Shown: positions 27,757-37,674, numbered from the stretch's first letter. The stretch: DNA of 53,570 nucleotides from Nocardioidaceae bacterium (GCA_030447585.1 JAUJOO010000011.1:45960-99529); one strand, 5' to 3'. Notes: a model not told the origin generated them from the letters alone. Program-made: numbers and translations.

Positions 27757-28146
27757 TCAGCCGCCACCGGGCATGACGCCGGCGGACAGTGGAGTGGAGT
27801 GTCGGCGCCACACGCGCCATTCGTCGCCGCGACGCCTCCAGATGTCGCTGATGACGAAGACGCCGCTGCGGTCTTGGCCGAGGACGGTTGCCCGCATGCG
27901 TACTCGCTGCAGCACGGCCGCGACATCGCCGTCGACATCGACGCGTTGCTCCTCCACCTCCCACGAGTGCACGACGTAGTCCTCGAGCGTGTCGAGCCAC
28001 CTATCGCGTGGCATCTCGACAGGTGTCGGCTGCACCAGTACCAGGGCGAAGTGCTCGTCAAGGACGCGTTCAGCGGTGGAATGGTCTCGTTCGTTGACGC
28101 AGCGGCGGAAGTCCGCCAACGCCGCATCAAGGTCCTGACCTGTCAT
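27757..28146 (-). CDS. NTF2-like (SnoaL/DUF4440) small protein
   Basis: This 129-residue protein starts at ATG 28146. It has the alpha+beta cone pattern of NTF2-like proteins: LDAALADFRRCVNERDHS (first helix), DEHFALVLVQPTPVEMPRDR, ALEDYVVHSWEV-like strands, and RVRMRATVLGQDRSGVFVI then DIWRRRGDEWRVWRRHST as the final hairpin. Members bind or turn over small hydrophobic ligands, but no substrate can be assigned. It follows the membrane-protein gene by 58 bp in the same direction. It is intact. Confidence 0.78.
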   Translation of the reverse strand: MTGQDLDAALADFRRCVNERDHSTAERVLDEHFALVLVQPTPVEMPRDRWLDTLEDYVVHSWEVEEQRVDVDGDVAAVLQRVRMRATVLGQDRSGVFVISDIWRRRGDEWRVWRRHSTPLSAGVMPGGG

Positions 28147-28204
28147 GACGCCGATGATGACATCTCCAGCTCCGGCTGGAGCAAGATTCGGCGGTCCAGC
28201 ATCC

Positions 28205-28939
28205 CTACTTTGCGCCCGAGCGGCGATCCGGGCCGGTTCCGCGCGCGAGCTCATAAGCGAACACCGTGAAGAACACAGTGGTGAGTACGGTGCCCCATAC
28301 CGCGACGCTGGAGAGGCCAAAGGCAAGGAAGCCGGCGATGACGGCCAGCGGGCCCCACCAGCGGACCAGACCAGCCCGCCAGGCTGCCACCGCAGCCAGC
28401 GGAAGCCCGACGACGAAACCGAAGATGCCGGGGGTCACGATGGCCGGTACTCCCCACATGCCTTCCATCGTCTCGGCCACCTGCGCCGTGGTCTCTACTC
28501 CGGCGACCTGTCCGATGGCGGAGTCGTAGAAGTCGACGAACAACAGACCCGGCAGGGTGGACAGACCCACGAAGCCGATCAGAGCTGCAGCGTTCGCGAG
28601 CCAGACGCCTCGGCTCCGGACCAGGCCGGCGATGAGAAGGGTCGGCACCATCCAGAACGAGTAGGCCCAGTGGAATCCGAACGACTTGAACTGCAGCGGC
28701 TCGGGGTTCTCGGCGTACGCCTTCCACAAGACGACACCGTCTTGCCCGACAGCGGGATCAGCGGAGGCACCCAGGACGGCGAACAGGCCGGCAAGGACTG
28801 GTGACGCGACGAGGAACCACCGGCGGACCATGAGGCCGGCGCTGAGGCGCGAGGGCTCCGTGTCGGCATTTGACCGAGATCCGGCGTGGCTTTGTTCCGA
28901 GTGCTGGAGAATTTGGTCCTTGGCGGAGCGGCTGGTCAT
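28205..28939 (-). CDS. multi-pass membrane protein of unknown function
   Basis: The ATG at 28939 has AAGGAGA 7 nt upstream. The ~244-residue protein has a hydrophilic N-terminus of ~36 residues and then about six hydrophobic segments (FLVASPVLAGLFAVLGA, YSFWMVPTLLIAGLV, NAAALIGFVGLSTLPGLLFV, AIVTPGIFGFVVGLPLAAV, LAVIAGFLAFGLSSVAVWGT, TTVFFTVFAYEL). It lies 82 bp downstream of a two-component pair and is probably in the same operon. No catalytic motif is visible. Confidence 0.78.
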   Translation of the reverse strand: MTSRSAKDQILQHSEQSHAGSRSNADTEPSRLSAGLMVRRWFLVASPVLAGLFAVLGASADPAVGQDGVVLWKAYAENPEPLQFKSFGFHWAYSFWMVPTLLIAGLVRSRGVWLANAAALIGFVGLSTLPGLLFVDFYDSAIGQVAGVETTAQVAETMEGMWGVPAIVTPGIFGFVVGLPLAAVAAWRAGLVRWWGPLAVIAGFLAFGLSSVAVWGTVLTTVFFTVFAYELARGTGPDRRSGAK

Positions 28940-29021
28940 GCAGGGTCTCCTTCGACGTTGGGTCCTGCCAGCCTGCCTTTGCGCGACCTTTCGGCGCATC
29001 GGCCTGCGGCCTGATTGCCTC

Positions 29022-29719
29022 TCAGTCGGAGGAGGGATAAGCGGTTTGTTCATCCTCACCCGCCATGATCAGACCGCTCTCGTAGGCAAAGATGACTGCT
29101 TGCACACGGTCGCGCAGACCGAGCTTGGCGAGCACGTTGCTCACGTGCGTCTTCGTGGTTGCCTCCGAGACAAATAGCTGGCGGGCGATGTCGGCGTTGG
29201 ACCGGCCGCGCGCCATCAACCCGAGCACCTCACGTTCGCGGGGGTCAGGGAGGCGAGCGCCACGGCCCGCCGTGGAGTAGGAGCCGGCCGCCGTACGAAA
29301 GTGTCGATCACCCGGCGCGTGACTGCAGGGTCCAACAGGGCGTCCCCTGCTGCCACCACCTGGATGGCGGCGAGCAGGTGCTCGACTGGGGAGTCCTTCA
29401 GCAGGAACCCCGAGGCGCCGGCTCGCAGGGCCTCGAAGACGTACTCGTCGAGGTCGAAGGTGGTCAGGACCAGAATTCGCGAGGTGGTGCCCTCGTCGAC
29501 CAGCCGACTCGTCGCGGCAAGGCCGTTCAGCACCGGCATCCGGATGTCCATGAGTACGACGTCCGGCTGCTGCCGGCGTACCACTTCCACCGCCTGCTCG
29601 CCGTCACTGGCCTCGCCGACTACGCGCAGCCCTGGCTCACCGTCAAGCAGACTGCGGAAGCCGGCCCGGACCATGCCCTGGTCGTCGGCGATGACCACCG
29701 TCAGCTCCCGGTCGGTCAC
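29022..29719 (-). CDS. NarL/LuxR-type response regulator, one frameshift
   Basis: The receiver domain (VVIADDQGMVRAGFRSLL, acceptor in VLMDIRMPVLNG, VLVLTTFDLDEY, GFLLKDSP) is in one frame. The HTH (GLMARGRSNADIARQLFVSE, TTKTHVSNVLAKLGL) is in another. At about 29240 the sequence ACCCCCGCGAACG should read LTPREREVL, which needs a sixth C. With it the protein is ~232 residues and normal. The GTG start overlaps the kinase stop by 4 nt. Confidence 0.92.
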
Positions 29720-30876
29720 CCGAACTCCCGGACCGGCAGCCTGGCATGCAGCCGGGCACCTCTCCCCGGTGCCGGCCCGAAGTCGACGGCGCCTCCGTAG
29801 AGCGCGACGCGTTCCCGGATACCCATCAGTCCATGGCCGCCGTCACCGTTCTCGCGTGGGCCCACACCGTTGTCGTCGACGGTGATCTCGACGGCGGTGG
29901 GTTTGTACAGCAGAGCCACGGACGCCCGCTCCGCCGAAGCGTGCCGTAGCGCGTTCGTCAGCCCTTCCTGGACGATGCGGTATGCCGCCAGGTCCACCCC
30001 GGGAGGGAGCTCGATCCGCTCACCGGTGACGCTCAGGTCGACCGGCAGACCAGCCGCGCGCACGTGCTCCAGCAGCCGGTCAAGCTCTCCCAAGCCAGGC
30101 TGGGGCGTTAACGAAGGGGACTCGCCCTCCGCGCGCAACACCCCGAAGAGACGCCGCATCTCGGCAAGCGCCTGGCGGGCGGTTGTCTCCACCGCTGCGA
30201 GGTCTCGCGCTTCCTGGGTCTGCTCGGGGCGCAGTCGACGACGTACCGTCTGGGTCTGGATCGTGACGACGCTGATCGAGTGGGAGACGATGTCGTGAAG
30301 CTCACGGGCTATCCGGACCCGTTCCTGCGCGGCGGCGGCGGCGTTCTCGGCGTCGCGCTCGCGCTCGAGCTGGGCGGCACGGTCGATGGCCTCAGCCGCG
30401 CGGGCCGTTCGCTGACGCACCGTCACCCCAACCCCCCATGGCCCTGCGAGGAAGACAAGCGCAGCCCCGACGTCGCTCGGCTCCAACCCGTCCAGGACCA
30501 TCGCCGTGATGAACGGAACACTGACCAACCCCAACCCGAACCAGCTCCTCGGTGGGTCAAGCTCGGCGCCGAGCGTGAAAGACACGAGCACCATGGCGAG
30601 CAAGGTCGAGAACTGCCCTTCGGGGTTGATCGCGATGTTGCTCGCCATCACCGCGGCTGCGACCGAGAGCGGGTACCGGCGTCTCCACGCGAGGGCGGCT
30701 GACGCTGTCCCGGCGAGCGAAGCGTGCAGGACCGGTGAACGGACGGTTTCACTGAACAGCGCCTCGGCGAGGCTGCCCAGCACGAACACGGCAGCCACCA
30801 ACGCGTCGCCGACGGGCGGTAGCAGTCCAGTGAGTCGTGCGCGTCGCCTCGGCGCCGCCGCTGCAACAGGTGCCAC
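29716..30876 (-). CDS. membrane sensor histidine kinase (HisKA_3 type)
   Basis: This 386-residue kinase starts at GTG. The N-terminal membrane domain (DALVAAVFVLGSLAEALF, STLLAMVLVSFTLGAEL, VGAALVFLAGPWGVGV) precedes a coiled segment rich in Ala/Glu/Arg. The phospho-His box is IARELHDIVSHSISVVTIQT. The ATPase part shows RIVQEGLTNALRHASAER, VDDNGVGPRENG and GGHGLMGIRERVALYGG. It closely parallels the kinase at 16 kb, suggesting paralogous systems. It is coupled to the response regulator downstream. Confidence 0.94.
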   Translation of the reverse strand: MAPVAAAAPRRRARLTGLLPPVGDALVAAVFVLGSLAEALFSETVRSPVLHASLAGTASAALAWRRRYPLSVAAAVMASNIAINPEGQFSTLLAMVLVSFTLGAELDPPRSWFGLGLVSVPFITAMVLDGLEPSDVGAALVFLAGPWGVGVTVRQRTARAAEAIDRAAQLERERDAENAAAAAQERVRIARELHDIVSHSISVVTIQTQTVRRRLRPEQTQEARDLAAVETTARQALAEMRRLFGVLRAEGESPSLTPQPGLGELDRLLEHVRAAGLPVDLSVTGERIELPPGVDLAAYRIVQEGLTNALRHASAERASVALLYKPTAVEITVDDNGVGPRENGDGGHGLMGIRERVALYGGAVDFGPAPGRGARLHARLPVREFG

Positions 30877-31165
30877 GTACCTACGCTAGATCTGTGGCCG
30901 GACTCGGCGCATCGTTCTTGCGACGGAGAGGCTGCCTCCGGGCTCGCGTCGGCGGTTAGCCCTTCCCGAGTTTACGCTGCGGACGCGGCGTACGAGCAGC
31001 AGGTGCCCCCGGGGCTTGCGGCAAGGTATGGACATCGAGCGTGAGTAGGCAGTACCGAAACTGGGCCGCATCGCGCTGGCACGCACGATTGCCTGTTGAC
31101 GCACACCGTGCCTCCGGCCAGCATGGAGCGGTGCTGGCCGTGCGGCTGTCCGAAAGGTGGGTGCG

Positions 31166-31543
31166 ATGACCAAGAGTGCGAGCGAGCTGGTGAGTGAGGC
31201 TAAGTCCCAGGTCGAGAACTTGGATGCTGACGCTGTGGAGACGGAAATCAACTCAGGCCAAGCGGTTCTTGTTGATGTGCGCGATTCCGAGGAGCTCGCG
31301 GCGAACGGTCGAATACCGGGCTCGGTGCACGTGCCCCGAGGAATGCTTGAGTTCCGGGCTGACCCGAGCAGCCCGTATCACCAGGAGCCGTTCGATCCTT
31401 CACGGCGCATGATTCTTCACTGCGCCAGTGGCGGGCGATCGGCGCTCGGCGCGGCCACCCTCCAAGCCATGGGCTACAGCAACGTGGCCCACCTCGATGG
31501 GGGCATCAAGGCGTGGAAGGAAGCGGGCAAGCCCGTCGAGTGA
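31166..31543 (+). CDS. rhodanese-like sulfurtransferase
   Basis: This 125-residue single-domain rhodanese starts at ATG 31166, with AAAGGTGG just upstream. AVLVDVRDSEELAANGRIPG and HVPRGMLEF are typical. The active loop HCASGGRSALGA has the persulfide Cys and the CxxxxR pattern, followed by HLDGGIKAWKEAGKPV. It probably moves sulfane sulfur in the cytosol. It stands alone on the plus strand. Confidence 0.93.
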   Translation: MTKSASELVSEAKSQVENLDADAVETEINSGQAVLVDVRDSEELAANGRIPGSVHVPRGMLEFRADPSSPYHQEPFDPSRRMILHCASGGRSALGAATLQAMGYSNVAHLDGGIKAWKEAGKPVE

Positions 31544-31938
31544 TTTGCTGATTGTGGCATCAGTTGGACAGCGGCTCTGCGACTCTGTTCTCCTCAAAAG
31601 GGGCCACAGCTTGACGTGGATTCAGTGCTGGACAGCGGTCCGCTCGGTGGTTTTGCGCCGTGACGTCTCGTGGTCGGCTAGTCCCCACCGCACGGGCGAT
31701 CATGAATAAGGCGACCAGGACGTGGCAAGCCCGGCGATCTCGCCGGACTTTATCGCGAACCCGGGTGCCTTGAGACGCGGCCAGCGCGGCCGAGCTGAGG
31801 CAGCACACCAAACGCTGCAGTCGCAAAGGGTTTGAATTTTCGACCCGATCCGTCGCTTCTTCAGCTTGGTCGGCGAGCAGCCCCCGGCCTTTCGGTGTAG
31901 AAGCGAGGCGGCGTCTCCGGACAAGTTCTGATGGCGGG
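31544..31938. other. 395-bp stretch with no recognisable gene
   Basis: Open frames exist on the minus strand here, but none resembles a known family and none has a good start. The decamer TGGACAGCGG occurs twice, about 70 bp apart near the left end. GC content is lower than in the flanks. It may be decayed sequence adjoining the oxidoreductase remnant. Confidence 0.4.
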
Positions 31939-32590
31939 TCAGACGGTGTATGGGGAGCGGAAGAAACCGCTCGGGTCGACATTTGACTTGATTCGACGAA
32001 GCCGCACAAGATTCGCGCCGTAGTAGTCGGCGAGTGGCCGACCGGGTTCGAGGCGGTTCACGTAGGCCCCGGCAGACTCCGACTCGATGGCCTGGTGAGC
32101 CGTGTTAACCCAGTCTCGGGCATCCTGCACCGCCTCTGCGGAGAAGTCGGACGGGAAGCGGACGTGCCACTGCAACTCCGCAAGGTGGTGACGCCATGGA
32201 AACGCGGTCGCGTCTGGCGAGAAGTCCGTCACTGCGCCTGTGAGCGGGTCAAGGGTGACGCTGGATACTGTGCCGCTCACGGCCCGACGCTCAACGAGGG
32301 CTGGTAGCGCCTGCGCCATGGTTTCACCGATCGTCGCCACCACGTCGCTCCCGGAGACAGTAGCTCGGCGGGTGTCGTCGATCCCCCACCGAAGTACCTC
32401 ACTGCATCCATAAAGGACTTCCGTGAGGTGGACACGCTGGTGGCGTCGACGCCGATCGCGCGCTGAAAGGCGAGCGCTTCGTCGTCTTCGTCTCCAGGTT
32501 GGCAGCAGCCACCGAGGCGTGCTCGCAGAGAGCCATCCTCGGCGGCCTCAAGCCGCATGTTGGCCCAGACCGACCTGGGCATCACCTGAG
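31939..32590 (-). pseudogene. BBE-type FAD-linked oxidoreductase, C-terminal fragment with a frameshift
   Basis: The last ~210 residues of a berberine-bridge-enzyme-like oxidoreductase are present. SFMDAVRYFGGGSTTPAELL and the BBE ending AYVNRLEPGRPLADYYGANL then VRLRRIKSNVDPSGFFRSPY are diagnostic. At about 32345 one missing base in CCC breaks the frame; restoring it gives SPGSDVVATIGETM. The FAD-binding N-terminal half is absent. Upstream of ~32590 the DNA instead codes for a VOC protein end on the other strand. Confidence 0.78.
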
Positions 32591-32595
32591 TCCTG

Positions 32596-32819
32596 GCCGC
32601 CCATCCCCGCACCCGCATGCTGATGAGCACGATGGACATCGACATCCGGGTGGCCGGCGAGCCGCCATGGGACTTGGCCGAGCACGAGCAGCTCATCCCT
32701 TCGAAAGCAGCCGAGCTGGTCACCGCCGGGGCACAACTGTCTCGCGAGGAGTCCTACGGTGAGCACCTTGGTCTTTCGTGATGCTCGACCCGGAAGGCAA
32801 CGAGTTCTGCGTCGCGTGA
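32596..32819 (+). pseudogene. VOC/glyoxalase-like protein, C-terminal fragment with a frameshift
   Basis: MDIDIRVAGEPPWDLAEHEQ, AAELVTAGAQLSREESYGEH and, after a one-base shift near 32778, VMLDPEGNEFCVA form the usual end of a glyoxalase-fold (VOC) protein of the actinobacterial type. The stop is at 32819. The first half of the domain is missing. It meets the BBE remnant head-to-head near 32.6 kb. Confidence 0.75.
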
Positions 32820-33259
32820 TGCTGCATTCACACTGACCGGCTGCGCTGCCGGCACAACGATCCAGCCGAGGCGAAGCGCAAATGGCGCTACTCGAAAAAC
32901 TGAGGCCTGCGACCCGGCGGTGCAAGGGTCTCGCCGTACTCGTGATCGCGGGCGCCATCCCACATCGCGCTGCCCTCTCTCAAGCAAAACGCGACATATC
33001 GGGTAATGCCGGGCTGAGGCAACCTTATTACCTACTCCAACGTGACGGCGGGAATATTCACGGCAGCGCCAGAGGGAGCAATACCGACAATTCCGGGAAT
33101 ATCCCAGTTCTCAGATCACGGTGTGGTAACGATCCACCTCGGAACTCGGTGCTCGGTTGCTGGTTGGTCAAAATAGGGCGGCGCAACGATGCTCGCTCCC
33201 ATACTGGGTCTTGCCCGTCGCGTCACCACCCCGCACCCAACAAGAAGGATGGCTCTTCC
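32820..33259 (+). promoter_or_regulatory. 440-bp region upstream of the M6 protease, with a repeated GGGAATATYC motif
   Basis: No gene is seen. GGGAATATTC at 33050-33059 (containing the perfect palindrome GAATATTC) and GGGAATATCC at 33095-33104 lie 45 bp apart, about 155-210 bp upstream of the protease start. The area is AT-richer than its surroundings (CTTATTACCTACTCC). It is probably the protease promoter region, and the paired motifs are candidate activator or repressor sites. Confidence 0.4.
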
Positions 33260-35687
33260 GTGAGGCGCACTCCCCTCCACGGCAGGCGCCGGGCGCTCTG
33301 CCTCGTCGCTGCCAGCAGTTTCCTCATCGCAGGCTTCGCCGCCTCCTCTCCCATTTCGGCGAACGCCGCTCCACCGAGCGGTCCGAAGGCGGAGCACGGC
33401 GACAAGAATGTAAACCACAACAAACGTGCTCCGTGGACCGTCAAGCAAGATGCTCTGCGACAGAAGGCGCTCGAGAAAAAGCTTCGGGGTGCCAAGAGCG
33501 CCCAAGGCGACATCGCCAAGCTCGGCAAAGGACAGTACGTCGAGCTCGCGCGCGAGGGGACGGACAAGATCTTCGTCGTCCTCGCCGAGTTCGGCGACAC
33601 CCGACACAGCGCATACCCCGACACCACGGCGACCGGACAGCCGGCAAGCGACGCACAGCGCTTCGAAGGGCCGCTGCACAACCAGATCCCGGCGCCGAAC
33701 CGGGCGGTGGACAACACCACCCTGTGGCAGCCCGACTACAACCGGGCGCACTACGAGGACATGTACTTCAACCGGATGGCCAGGTACTACGAGACCCAGT
33801 CCTCAGGCAGGTATTCGGTCGAGGGTGACGTCACCGAATGGGTCAAGGTGCCGTTCAACCAGGCTCGCTACGGCCGCGACTACTGCGGCGGCATCGTCTG
33901 CAACAACACCTGGTTCCTGATCCGCGACGGGCTGGCGTTTTGGACCCAGCAGCAGCTCGACAGCGGCAAGACGATGGCCCAGATCAAGGCATACCTGGCG
34001 ACGTTCGACAAGCAGGACCGCTACGACTTCGACGGCGACGGCGACTTCGCCGAGCCCGACGGCTTCATCGACCATTTTCAGATCGTGCACGCGGGCGGTG
34101 ATCAGGCCTCCGGCGACCCGATCTACGGCAGCGACGCCATCTGGAGCCACCGCTGGTATGCGGCAGTGAGCCGCGGCGGTCCGCACGGGTTCCCAGGGGT
34201 GAACGTCGGCCAGGGTGGCACGTCGTCCGGCGTCGCCATCCCCAACAACCCGACCGGCACCTGGGTCGGTGACTACACCATCCAGCCGGAGAACGGCGGA
34301 CTCGGTGTGTTCGCCCACGAGTTCGGCCACGACCTCGGACTGCCGGACCTTTACGACACCTCCGGGAACACCGGGGGCCGAGAACTCCACCGGGTTCTGG
34401 TCGCTGATGTCCTCCGGCGCCAACATCGGCGACGGCGGCCCGGACGGCATTGGGGACCACCCCACCGATCTGGGGGCGTGGGAGCTCTTCCAGCTGGGCT
34501 GGCTCGACGCCCAGGGCGACCAGGGTCCGTTCTACGACGTCGCGCGTGCCGGTGAGAGGTCATCTCACCAGCTCGGTCCCAACGTCCCGGCGACGAAGAA
34601 GAAGCAGGCCCTCTTCGTCGTGCTTCCGAACAAGAAGGTGGTCGACGACATCGGTGACCCGGCGAGTGGAAGCTACATGTTCTACAGCGGATCCGGTGAC
34701 GACCTCAACAACACGATGACCAAGACGGCAGGCATCAGCGGTGGTGCGCTGACCGCCAAGGTCCGCTACAGCATCGAGGAGGACTGGGACTACGCGTTCG
34801 TCGAGGCCTCGAAGGACGGCGGTGCAACCTGGCTGCCGGTGGCGACCAACCTCTCCGACACCAGTGGCGACCAGAGCGGCTTCAACACCAGCAAGACCGG
34901 GATCACGGGGGTGTCGGCCGGTTACGCGAGTGGTGCCTACGTCGACCTCACCGCGACGCTGCCCGCGGGCACGAACGCGCTGCGGGTCCGCTACCAAACG
35001 GACGGGGCAGTGGCCGACCCCGGCTTCCTGATCGACGACATCGCCATCGACGGCACCCTTGTCGGCACGGCGGAGACTGACACCGAGGGCTGGGCCTTCG
35101 ACGGCTTCCGGCGTACGACGGGGCTCGAGGAGAGCAGCTACTTCAACGCCTACGTCGCCGAGAACCGTCAGTACGACCTGTACGACCGGTCGCTGCGGAC
35201 GGCGTACAACTTCGGGTTCCTGGACAGCCGGCCTGACTGGGTGGAGACCTTCCCGTACCAGGACGGCTTGCTCATCTCCTACTGGGACACGTCGTTCGGC
35301 GACAACAACGTCGGAGAACATCCCGGCGGCGGGCTCATCTTGCCCGTGGATGCCCACCCGACGTTCCACCACTCGTACGACGGCCACCTGCTCCGGCCGC
35401 GGATCCTGACGTTCGACTCAACCTTCGGGCTGGAGCGCACCGACGCGATCACCGTGCACAAGAACAGCCAACCCACGACGATCCCGTCACAGGCTGCTGT
35501 CTCGGTGTTCGACGACACGCAGACGTGGTGGTACAGCAGCGACGAGCATGCGGCCACCGGGTCGCACGTTGGTCGTTACCAACCCGGCTGGTACGGCGTG
35601 GACGTGCCCAAGACGGGCACGACCATCCGCGTGGTCAGCAGCGCCAAGCACGGCAATCAGCTCAACCTGCTGGTAGCACCCAAGTAA
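33260..35687 (+). CDS. M6-family secreted metalloprotease (immune inhibitor A-like), one frameshift
   Basis: The GTG at 33260 (AGAAGGA upstream) starts a signal peptide (RALCLVAASSFLIAGFAA). A propeptide follows, then the catalytic domain with zinc motif HEFGHDLGLPD (HExxHxxGxxD) and the Met-turn region STGFWSLMSSG. Downstream are jelly-roll/MAM-like domains (ALTAKVRYSIEEDWDYAFVE, GGATWLPV, VADPGFLIDDIAIDG) and a conserved tail (LLISYWDTSFGDNNVGEHPG). The frame changes at ~34375 in GGGGG, where one fewer G gives GNTGAENSTGFW. The product is ~808 residues, exported, and degrades proteins outside the cell. Confidence 0.92.
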
Positions 35688-35735
35688 GACAAGACGCAGC
35701 ACTGGCCCCGCCGACCTTCAGTCTGCGGGGTCCCG

Positions 35736-36010
35736 GTGCGTCCAAGCCTTGTCAGCCACGGGGGAGCTGGCCATCAGTACTTCAGCGACGTCGACGCGTA
35801 CGACGGCCGCCTGGTCGCCGTATGGCAGGACAACCGCACCGACGACGCCTACAGCCGCCGGCTGCCGATCGGGAACCGGTTGGACACGCGTGGGGGGGCG
35901 GTGCCCCCAGGAGACGACGTGGTCGCCACATACGCGGCAGTCTCGACGAACGGCGTCGACTGGCCACCGGTCGGCGTGGTCTCGTCACAGACACATCAGC
36001 CGCGAAAGGA
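35736..36010 (+). pseudogene. internal fragment of an exo-sialidase-like (BNR-type) secreted protein
   Basis: The frame encodes GHQYFSDVDAYDGRLVAVWQ, DNRTDDAYSRRLPIGNR and DDVVATYAAVSTNGVDWPPV then GVVSSQTHQP. This resembles the central part of sialidase-like repeat proteins (GHQF.PDVDA.DGRL.VVWQD.R). Neither the start nor the end of a gene is present, and the fragment runs into the 3' end of the oxidoreductase gene on the other strand. It is a remnant of a longer gene lying downstream of the protease. Confidence 0.6.
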
Positions 36011-36018
36011 GCGGACAT

Positions 36019-36729
36019 TTACGGCACGTCGCTGCCACTGGACTGAGAGAAATTGCGAGCCAGCCCGGCGTCGTAAGCCGCGAGCGCCCGAGGAAGCAAC
36101 GCCCGCCACAGGTGGCGGTACACCCATCCGGGTAGCCAGCGGCTGCGCTCCTCATGGGCAACTCGGCCGCGAGGATGGACGAGCCACGGTCGTGGCCCGC
36201 CGTCGTAGCTGACGGCGTACTCGATGTGGCTCAGGTGCTTGACGCTCTTGTAGCCGTACTGCGCCGGCGCGGTCAGTCGTAGCGGGCCGCCGTTGGCGGC
36301 GTCGAGTGGAGCGCCGTCCAATGCCGTGGCCACGAGGACATTGTCGGCGACCGCGTCGTCGAGTCGCAGACAGGCGCGATACCCGTCGAGCCCGTGGAAC
36401 GTGACCCACGCCGCGCGGGACGACGGCGCAGCCAGAGCGACTAACCTCTCGTGCAGGTCGCGGAAGCGGACGCCCTCCCAGCTGATGCCGACAGCGCTCC
36501 AGGTCATCACGCAGTGCAGGTCACTCGTCTGCCTGATGCGAGTCAGCCCATCGGCGAGCTGTGGCCATGTGACCTGCTGAGGCCGACGCACGGTGCCCGT
36601 GACGGTGACCACCGGCAACTCGGGAGCGAGGACGGACCTGCCGGCGTACTGAGGTTGACCGAAACGCCTCCACGGTCGTTTGCGCTGACCGGCCGGGAGG
36701 CACTGACTACTGATTTCGGTGCGGTTCAC
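36019..36729 (-). CDS. sulfite-oxidase-fold molybdopterin-dependent oxidoreductase (MsrP/YedY-like)
   Basis: The GTG at 36729 is preceded by AAAGGGGA. The ~236-residue protein has the fold's landmarks: VTVTGTVRRPQQVTWPQL, the molybdenum-Cys region TSDLHCVMTWSAVGISWEGV, WVTFHGLDGYRACLRLDDA, ANGGPLRLTAPAQYGYKSVK and a final WLPGWVYRHLWR-type tail. No Tat or Sec signal is visible, so it is probably cytosolic, unlike E. coli MsrP. The substrate is unknown. It is downstream of the AlkD-like gene on the same strand. Confidence 0.87.
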   Translation of the reverse strand: MNRTEISSQCLPAGQRKRPWRRFGQPQYAGRSVLAPELPVVTVTGTVRRPQQVTWPQLADGLTRIRQTSDLHCVMTWSAVGISWEGVRFRDLHERLVALAAPSSRAAWVTFHGLDGYRACLRLDDAVADNVLVATALDGAPLDAANGGPLRLTAPAQYGYKSVKHLSHIEYAVSYDGGPRPWLVHPRGRVAHEERSRWLPGWVYRHLWRALLPRALAAYDAGLARNFSQSSGSDVP

Positions 36730-36746
36730 TGCGTCCCCTTTCCGGC

Positions 36747-37674
36747 TTACATACGTACCGTACGGTCCGGTGTGACGGGCTTGGAAGGTGCTCCCGCCAG
36801 GCCGCCCCACCCCCGGGCGGCATCACGACGGCGGGCGTTGGGCAGCCGCTCCCGTCGCGACGCGTCGCGGCGTGACGGCGGCGGCGCTGACGAGTCCCCC
36901 GACCGTCGCGACTGAGCGCGGTATGACGCCATGAGCGCGTCACGGTCCGGCTCGAGGTAGCGCACCGCCTCTCGGATGGTCACCCCGGAGACACGGAAGA
37001 TCCGAGGCTTAAGGAACCCGGCGACAGTCTGCGGCTGCCGTTTGCCGGCTTCGCGCAGCACCCAGCCGATGGCCTTGCGGATGAAGAACTGCCGCTCCTC
37101 GAGCATGGCATCCGCGAGATCGCAGAATCGGTCCCAGCCGTGGAACTCGCCTTTCCGGCCGAGCGTTTTGAGGTGGGCCAGCAGGGCGGAGCGGCGTACC
37201 CAGAAGTCTTCGTCGACGCCCCACCGCCGCAGCGTGGTGTCGACAACCGGGTCGTGGGCCCCGTTCAGCACGATCGTCGCCGCGACGTCGCCCGCGAGGC
37301 CGTCCACGAGTGCCCAGGTGAAGGAGTCGCGGACCAGTGGCTCGATCATGCCGAGGTCGGTCGCGACCATGGTGGCCGCGTACTGCTCGAGCACTCTGAC
37401 CGCGAGCATTCGACGCTCGTGCAGTGGTGACGCCCACAGCTCAGCGGCCAGCGTGAACACCGTCGAAGTGTCGAGGCCGGGATGCTCGCGGCGGATGCGC
37501 TTGGCGAGCGCCCGGATGGTCTGGAGAGGTGCCCGCATGCTCGAGCGAGCTCTTGAGATAGGCCTTCTCGTGCACGGCGCGCTCGTCAGTGCCGGCCGCT
37601 CGCAGCTCCTGCTCGGCCGCCGCGGCCACAGCGGTCGGGTCGAGTTGGTTCAGGCGGGGTTCCGCGTTGGGCAC
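36747..37674 (-). CDS. DNA alkylation repair protein (AlkD-like HEAT repeats), one frameshift
   Basis: The GTG at 37674 begins an N-terminal helix region (LDPTAVAAAAEQELRAAGTD, AVHEKAYLKSSLEH). After a frame change near 37540 the HEAT-like repeats continue: IRREHPGLDTSTVFTLAAEL, WASPLHERRMLAVRVLEQYA, DGLAGDVAATIVL, WVRRSALLAHLKTL and FFIRKAIGWVLREAGK. This matches the AlkC/AlkD-like glycosylase family that removes alkylated bases. The last ~55 residues are Arg/Ser-rich and atypical, possibly from read-through after a late frameshift. Confidence 0.85.

Noticed and set aside
31560-32009. Minus-strand open frame of about 149 residues
   Set aside because: No recognisable domain, no good start, and it overlaps the BBE remnant in another frame.
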